A stretch of DNA of 64,000 bases from Pseudomonas viridiflava (GTDB taxonomy: Bacteria > Pseudomonadota > Gammaproteobacteria > Pseudomonadales > Pseudomonadaceae). Below the pieces are notes generated by a model that ran no database searches, had not been told where the DNA came from, and saw only the letters and a program-made list of their open reading frames with translations. Positions 60,198 through 64,000 of this stretch are shown one piece after another. Position numbers and translations under genes: made by a program. The DNA lies in assembly GCF_900582195.1 (NCBI RefSeq), contig NZ_UTHA01000226.1, positions 1 through 64,000 on the forward strand, written 5' to 3'. Positions within the stretch are counted from its first letter, which is position 1, and each line of letters begins with the position of its first letter.

Positions 60198-61511
60198 TCA
60201 CCGCCGAGGCAACTCGATCACCACTTTCAACCCGCCCCACTCACTCTCGCCCAACACCAGCAACCCGCCCCACGTGTCGACGATGTCGCGGACAATCCCC
60301 AGCCCCAACCCATGCCCGTGAGTCTGCTCATCCAGCCGCGTACCACGACTGAACACCTCAGTGCGTTGCTCTTCGGGAATGCCCGGGCCGTCATCTTCCA
60401 CGCTCAGGGCAAAGCCGTCCGTACGCTCGATCACGCTCAGGCGCACCTCGGCGTCCGCCCACTTGCAGGCGTTGTCCAAAAGATTGCCGAGCAACTCGAG
60501 CAAATCCTCACGATCCCACGGCAGTTGCAACCCCGCCGGGGCTACATAACTCAAGGCCAGATGCTCGCCGTGAATCATGTTCAACGTCGCCAGCAACCCC
60601 GGCAGTTCCGCATCGCAATCAAACAGCGCACCCGGCAGCGCATCGCCGGACAGCCGTGCACGGTTCAATTCGCGATTGAGCCGCTGCTGGACCTGCTCAA
60701 GCTGTTCCTTGAGCACCTTGCGCAGTTCGGGATGCGCATCGAGTTTTTCGCTGGACGCCAGGCTTAAAAGCACCGCCAACGGGGTTTTCAAGGCGTGCCC
60801 GAGATTGCCCAAGGCATTGCGCGAACGCTTGAGGCTGTCTTCGGTGTGCGCGAGCAAATGGTTGATCTGCGCCACCAGCGGTTCCAGCTCGACCGGCACC
60901 TGATCATCGAGTTGCGAACGCTGGCCCTGCTGCAATTGCGCGATCTGCTCGCGGGCCCTTTCCAGCGGTTTCAATGCACGGCGCACGGTCAATCGCTGCA
61001 AGAACAGAATCAACAACAACGCCGCCAGACCGAGACCCAGCCCGATCTGCCGCATGCGCTGAAAACTCTCGCGCACTGGCGTGTAATCCTGGGCGACGCT
61101 GATCGAAATCGACTGGCCCAGCCGCCGATAGTCCGAGCGCAGCACCAGCAACTGCTGACCGTCCGGGCCCAGTTGCAGGTTGCTGTGCAGGCCGGGATGG
61201 TCGAGCAGCGGCAGATCCTGATCCCACAATGAGCGTGAACGCCAGTGGCTTTCGGCAAAATCGATACGGAAGTAGTGCCCGGAAAATGGCCGCTGATAGG
61301 CCGGCGACAGGTGCCGCTCATCCAGCTGCAAGCCTCGCGGGCCGCGGACCAACGCGACCAACAGGCTCTCGCTGTCGTTGCGCAGACCCGCTTCGAGGTA
61401 GCGCTGCAACCCCACTTCGAACAACCACAGACTGGTTTGCGCCAGCACCACACCGACGATCACCATGACGCTGATCAGACCCAGGCTCAAGCGGCGCTGG
61501 ATCGACCTCAC
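60198..61511 (-). CDS. Two-component sensor histidine kinase
   Basis: A 437-residue membrane histidine kinase. Membrane helices lie at about residues 11-31 and 165-185, flanking a ~130-residue periplasmic sensor. After HAMP come the H-box NLGHALKTPLAVLLSL (phospho-His near residue 244), N-box LLELLGNLLDNACKWA, G1 VEDDGPGIP and G2 GHGLGLGIV. All catalytic boxes are intact. The start is GTG at 61511, overlapping the response regulator stop by three bases. It resembles the PhoQ-like group in general form. It is the last gene of the PepSY-PepSY-regulator-kinase operon. Confidence 0.93.
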   Translation of the reverse strand: MRSIQRRLSLGLISVMVIVGVVLAQTSLWLFEVGLQRYLEAGLRNDSESLLVALVRGPRGLQLDERHLSPAYQRPFSGHYFRIDFAESHWRSRSLWDQDLPLLDHPGLHSNLQLGPDGQQLLVLRSDYRRLGQSISISVAQDYTPVRESFQRMRQIGLGLGLAALLLILFLQRLTVRRALKPLERAREQIAQLQQGQRSQLDDQVPVELEPLVAQINHLLAHTEDSLKRSRNALGNLGHALKTPLAVLLSLASSEKLDAHPELRKVLKEQLEQVQQRLNRELNRARLSGDALPGALFDCDAELPGLLATLNMIHGEHLALSYVAPAGLQLPWDREDLLELLGNLLDNACKWADAEVRLSVIERTDGFALSVEDDGPGIPEEQRTEVFSRGTRLDEQTHGHGLGLGIVRDIVDTWGGLLVLGESEWGGLKVVIELPRR

Positions 61512-62176
61512 GAAGCTTGTCCGCCGAACAGGTAACCCTGGCCGCGACGGGTTTCGATCACGCTTTTGCCGAGCTTGCGCCGCAGGTGATTGACGTGCAC
61601 TTCGAGAACGTTGGAATCACGCTCGGTTTCACCGTCGTAGAGGTGTTCGGCGAGGTGACTTTTGGAGAGGATCTGCTCCGGGTGCAGCATGAAATAGCGC
61701 AGCAGGCGGAACTCGGCGGCGGTCAGTTGAATATCGGAGCCGTCGCGCACCACGCACTGGCGGCCCTCGTCCAGATGCAGTCCGGCAGCCTGCAAGGTCG
61801 GTTGATTGGCCTGGCCTTTGGAGCGGCGCAACAGCGATTGAATGCGCAGTTGCAGCTCTTCGGGATGGAACGGTTTGGTCAGATAATCGTCAGCGCCGGC
61901 CTTCAGACCTTCGATGCGCTCGGCCCAGGAATCGCGCGCCGTGAGGATCAGCACTGGAATCGCCAGACCGCCAGCACGCCACTGCGCCAGTACCTCGAGC
62001 CCCGGCACGCCGGGTAGGCCGAGGTCGAGAATGATCAGGTCATACGGCTCGCTGCTGCCCTGATACAGCGCATCGCGGCCATCCGCCAGCCAATCCACCG
62101 CGTAACCTTGCCGTTGCAAGCCAGCGAGCAATTCGTCGGCCAGCGGTACGTGGTCTTCCACCAAAAGCAAACGCAT
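61508..62176 (-). CDS. OmpR-family response regulator
   Basis: A 222-residue response regulator. The receiver domain (about residues 1-115) has acidic pocket E7/D8, phospho-acceptor Asp51 in IILDLGLPG, Thr in LILTARDSW and Lys in DDYLTKPF. The C-terminal winged helix is OmpR/PhoB type (LTAAEFRLLRYFMLHP, LEVHVNHLRRKLG). It overlaps the kinase gene and starts only three bases after the PepSY gene. It is the PhoP/QseB-like subgroup by eye. Confidence 0.95.
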   Translation of the reverse strand: MRLLLVEDHVPLADELLAGLQRQGYAVDWLADGRDALYQGSSEPYDLIILDLGLPGVPGLEVLAQWRAGGLAIPVLILTARDSWAERIEGLKAGADDYLTKPFHPEELQLRIQSLLRRSKGQANQPTLQAAGLHLDEGRQCVVRDGSDIQLTAAEFRLLRYFMLHPEQILSKSHLAEHLYDGETERDSNVLEVHVNHLRRKLGKSVIETRRGQGYLFGGQAS

Positions 62177-62179
62177 GGA

Positions 62180-62491
62180 TCAATCTTCCTTGTCTTTCAC
62201 AAGTTCACCGGTATCGGCCTTCAAGTGCAGCTCACGGGCGACACCTTCGACGGTGAGCAACTCGACTTCATAAATGTAGACGTCGTGTTTTTCTTCCAGC
62301 TCGACTTCCAGCAGTTTTGCGCCGGGATAGCGGTCCATTGCCTGCTGCAGCACTTGCTCCAGCGGCAGGATCACGCCCTGCTTGCGCAGATCAAGCGCCT
62401 CGTCCGGACCGAGGTCGCGAGCCATCGCCGTCGAGCAACACATCACCAGCGCCAACGCCGTACGGCGGGTGGCGCGAACATTAACCTTCAT
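62180..62491 (-). CDS. PepSY domain-containing periplasmic protein (second)
   Basis: A 103-residue secreted protein with a signal peptide (about residues 1-24, STAMA^R) followed by a PepSY-type domain: RDLGPDEALDLRKQGVILPL, YPGAKLLEVELEEKHDVYIYEVEL (quoted in part) and HLKADTGELVKDKED. Its start overlaps the stop of the paralogous gene upstream (TAATG), and its own stop lies three bases before the response regulator. It is a tandem duplicate of its neighbour and probably modulates the kinase from the periplasm, by analogy with other PepSY proteins next to two-component genes. Confidence 0.88.
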   Translation of the reverse strand: MKVNVRATRRTALALVMCCSTAMARDLGPDEALDLRKQGVILPLEQVLQQAMDRYPGAKLLEVELEEKHDVYIYEVELLTVEGVARELHLKADTGELVKDKED

Positions 62492-62799
62492 TACGTATCC
62501 TGATGATCCTTGAGAACCTGCCCAGTCACCGCGTCTAATTCCAGATCCCACTCCAGCCCCTGCGGATCACGCATTTCGATCTGGTAGATATACTTGCCGT
62601 ACTGCTCTTCCAGCTCGGTATCGGTGATCGTCGAACCCGGGTGTTTGGCCAACGCGGTGGCGTTGAGCTTCTCGAAGGAGACGATAGTACCAGCGTCGCG
62701 CAGACGCAGGGCTTCGTCAGGACCGAGATCGCGGGCATGGGCGAGGCTGGCAGTGAAACCGATAATCGAGGCAATGGACAGGGCAGTCAGGGTTTTCAT
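62491..62799 (-). CDS. PepSY domain-containing periplasmic protein (first)
   Basis: A 102-residue secreted protein with a signal peptide (about residues 1-22, SLAHA^R) and the PepSY body RDLGPDEALRLRDAGTIVSF ... ITDTELEEQYGKYIYQIEM ... LDAVTGQVLKDHQDT. It shares RDLGPDEAL, the ELEE...YIY strand and the C-terminal TGxLxK with the next gene, so the pair arose by duplication. The ATG follows GGAGACACC. It is the first gene of a four-gene overlapping operon ending in the kinase. Confidence 0.88.
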   Translation of the reverse strand: MKTLTALSIASIIGFTASLAHARDLGPDEALRLRDAGTIVSFEKLNATALAKHPGSTITDTELEEQYGKYIYQIEMRDPQGLEWDLELDAVTGQVLKDHQDT

Positions 62800-62974
62800 G
62801 GTGTCTCCATATTTTTATGTGTTGCATACGGTGGGCACCTTAGCGGGATGAACTTAACTGAAACTGAATTGCCATCATTGCTCCAGCTCAACACATAGCC
62901 CCTTGTAGGAGTGAGCCTGCAAGGTTTTGTCACATGTGCTTATAATTGTTCGCTTGCTAACGATCGAGACCGGT
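62800..62974. other. Divergent intergenic region
   Basis: This is the 175-bp spacer between the PepSY operon and the patatin-like gene. It contains one partial REP-like palindrome (TTGTAGGAGTGAGCCTGCAA, around 62903-62922). No further structure or clear promoter was recognised. Confidence 0.5.
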
Positions 62975-64000
62975 ATGACCGCCATCCACATCAAATTCCC
63001 CGCCCTCACCCTCAAGGCCGGCCCGCGTGCCATGGCGCGCATTCGTGCGCAAGGCCTGAACGCTTCCGACGTCGGCACCCTGCCCGGCGCCGCCGGGGGG
63101 CCGAAGGCGCTGGGGATTCAGGGGCTGGACCTGGCGTTGTTCGGCGAATGGCTGCCGAGCGCACCGCGTGAGCGCTCGCTGATCGGCGCTTCGGTCGGTT
63201 CCTGGCGCTTCGCCAGTGCCTGTCTGCCGGACGCCGCCGAAGGTATCCGCCGTCTCGGCCATCTGTACGCCGAGCAGAACTTCAACAAAGGCGTGACCAT
63301 GGCCGAGATCAGTCAGAGCTCGCAGCGCATGCTCAACGACCTGCTCGACGGGCGCGATGCGAGCATCCTCGACAACGCCCACTACCGCCTGAACATCATG
63401 GTGGTGAAAAGTCAGGGCCGTCTGGCTGATGACCATCGCGGTCGTCTCGGTCTGGCGCTGGGTTCGGTGATTGCCGACAACCTGCGCGGTCGCGCGCGGC
63501 TGTCGCGGCACTTCGAACGGCTGATCATCCACGACCCGCGCCTCGCCCCGCCGGTGAATGCGCTGAACGATTTCCCCTCACGCTTCGTCGCCCTGAATGC
63601 CGATAATCTGCGTCAGGCCCTGCTCGCATCGGGTTCGATCCCGATGGTCATGCAAGGCGTGCGCGACCTGCCCGGCGCCGGCGCTGGCACCTTCCGCGAT
63701 GGCGGTCTGCTCGACTATCACCTCGACCTGCCCTACAGCGGCGACGGCATCGTGCTCTATCCGCACTTCACTGATCGAGTGATTCCCGGCTGGTTCGACA
63801 AGACCCTGCCATGGCGCAAGGCTTCGGTGGAGCGCTTGCAGGACGTGCTGTTACTCGCGCCGTCGAAGGAATATCTGGCGCGCCTGCCCTACGGCAAATT
63901 GCCTGACCGCAACGACTTCAAACGCTTTATGGGCGATGCGCCGGGCCGGCAGAAATACTGGCACGCAGCGATGGACGAGAGCCGTCGCCTCGGCGATGAG
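62975..64000 (+). CDS. Patatin-like phospholipase family protein (3' end outside window)
   Basis: A protein of at least 342 residues, open to the window edge. The patatin catalytic dyad is visible: Ser in the nucleophile elbow GASVGSWR (G-x-S-x-G, about residue 71) and Asp in RDGGLLDYH (about residue 243). The oxyanion-hole motif is GAAGGPKALG near residue 40. No signal peptide or membrane segment is apparent, so it is likely cytosolic or secreted by another route. Patatin domains in bacteria are lipid acyl hydrolases; some are toxins and others housekeeping. The substrate is unknown. The ATG at 62975 has weak GACCGGT upstream. Confidence 0.85.
   Translation, partial: MTAIHIKFPALTLKAGPRAMARIRAQGLNASDVGTLPGAAGGPKALGIQGLDLALFGEWLPSAPRERSLIGASVGSWRFASACLPDAAEGIRRLGHLYAEQNFNKGVTMAEISQSSQRMLNDLLDGRDASILDNAHYRLNIMVVKSQGRLADDHRGRLGLALGSVIADNLRGRARLSRHFERLIIHDPRLAPPVNALNDFPSRFVALNADNLRQALLASGSIPMVMQGVRDLPGAGAGTFRDGGLLDYHLDLPYSGDGIVLYPHFTDRVIPGWFDKTLPWRKASVERLQDVLLLAPSKEYLARLPYGKLPDRNDFKRFMGDAPGRQKYWHAAMDESRRLGDE

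Overview
The window is a piece of chromosome from a fluorescent pseudomonad, most likely the Pseudomonas fluorescens group. The evidence is the high-GC coding style, many ~91-bp REPIN-type palindrome pairs (GTGGGAGCGAGC... family), a T6SS hcp/vgrG pair, E. coli-type polB, selD-selU, YejABEF, a Tsx/NUP pair, a pseudomonad metallothionein and several chemoreceptors. No rRNA, tRNA, CRISPR array, prophage or insertion sequence was recognised. Genes were called by reading translations; no database search was possible.

Layout. 1-3.4 kb: vgrG (runs off the left edge) and hcp on the minus strand, behind a sigma-54-like promoter and three identical dyad sites. 3.7-8.7 kb: aldo/keto reductase, DUF1810 protein, DNA polymerase II, a two-CBS protein and a GST. 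A 1.1-kb gene-poor gap follows. 9.85-20.5 kb: tonB-exbB-exbD, a TonB-dependent receptor and yejABEF, all on the plus strand, which together could carry a substrate from outside the cell to the cytoplasm. 20.6-24.4 kb: DUF3455 protein, an ECF sigma/anti-sigma pair, a secreted protein built from near-perfect 13-residue repeats, and a DUF1615 lipoprotein. 24.6-29.7 kb: a siderophore-type receptor, a FAD monooxygenase and an E. coli-type (zinc-site) HemB. 30-33.2 kb: a second GST, a putative HExxH metalloprotease effector and a periplasmic histidine phosphatase. 33.4-35.5 kb: selU and selD. 35.7-46.2 kb: one giant autotransporter of 3508 residues. 46.7-48.7 kb: tsx-like channel and purine nucleoside permease-like protein behind a PurR-like palindrome. 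48.9-54.2 kb: quinone-reductase-like MDR, XapX protein, AraC regulator, small proteins, metallothionein, a paired DUF606 transporter and a LysR regulator. 54.4-60 kb: two chemoreceptors flanking a Na+/H+ antiporter-family gene. 60.2-62.8 kb: an overlapping PepSY-PepSY-response regulator-histidine kinase operon. The window ends inside a patatin-like gene.

Two families of dispersed repeats decorate nearly every intergenic space: 11 REPIN-type copies (one of which now encodes the C-terminus of YejF) and four copies of a longer ~140-180-bp element with CCTCACCCTAGCCCTC ends. The items most worth a second look are the triplicated dyad upstream of hcp, the 13-residue repeat protein, the HExxH candidate effector, the TonB-to-Yej locus, the super-repeat structure of the autotransporter and the PurR-like operator.
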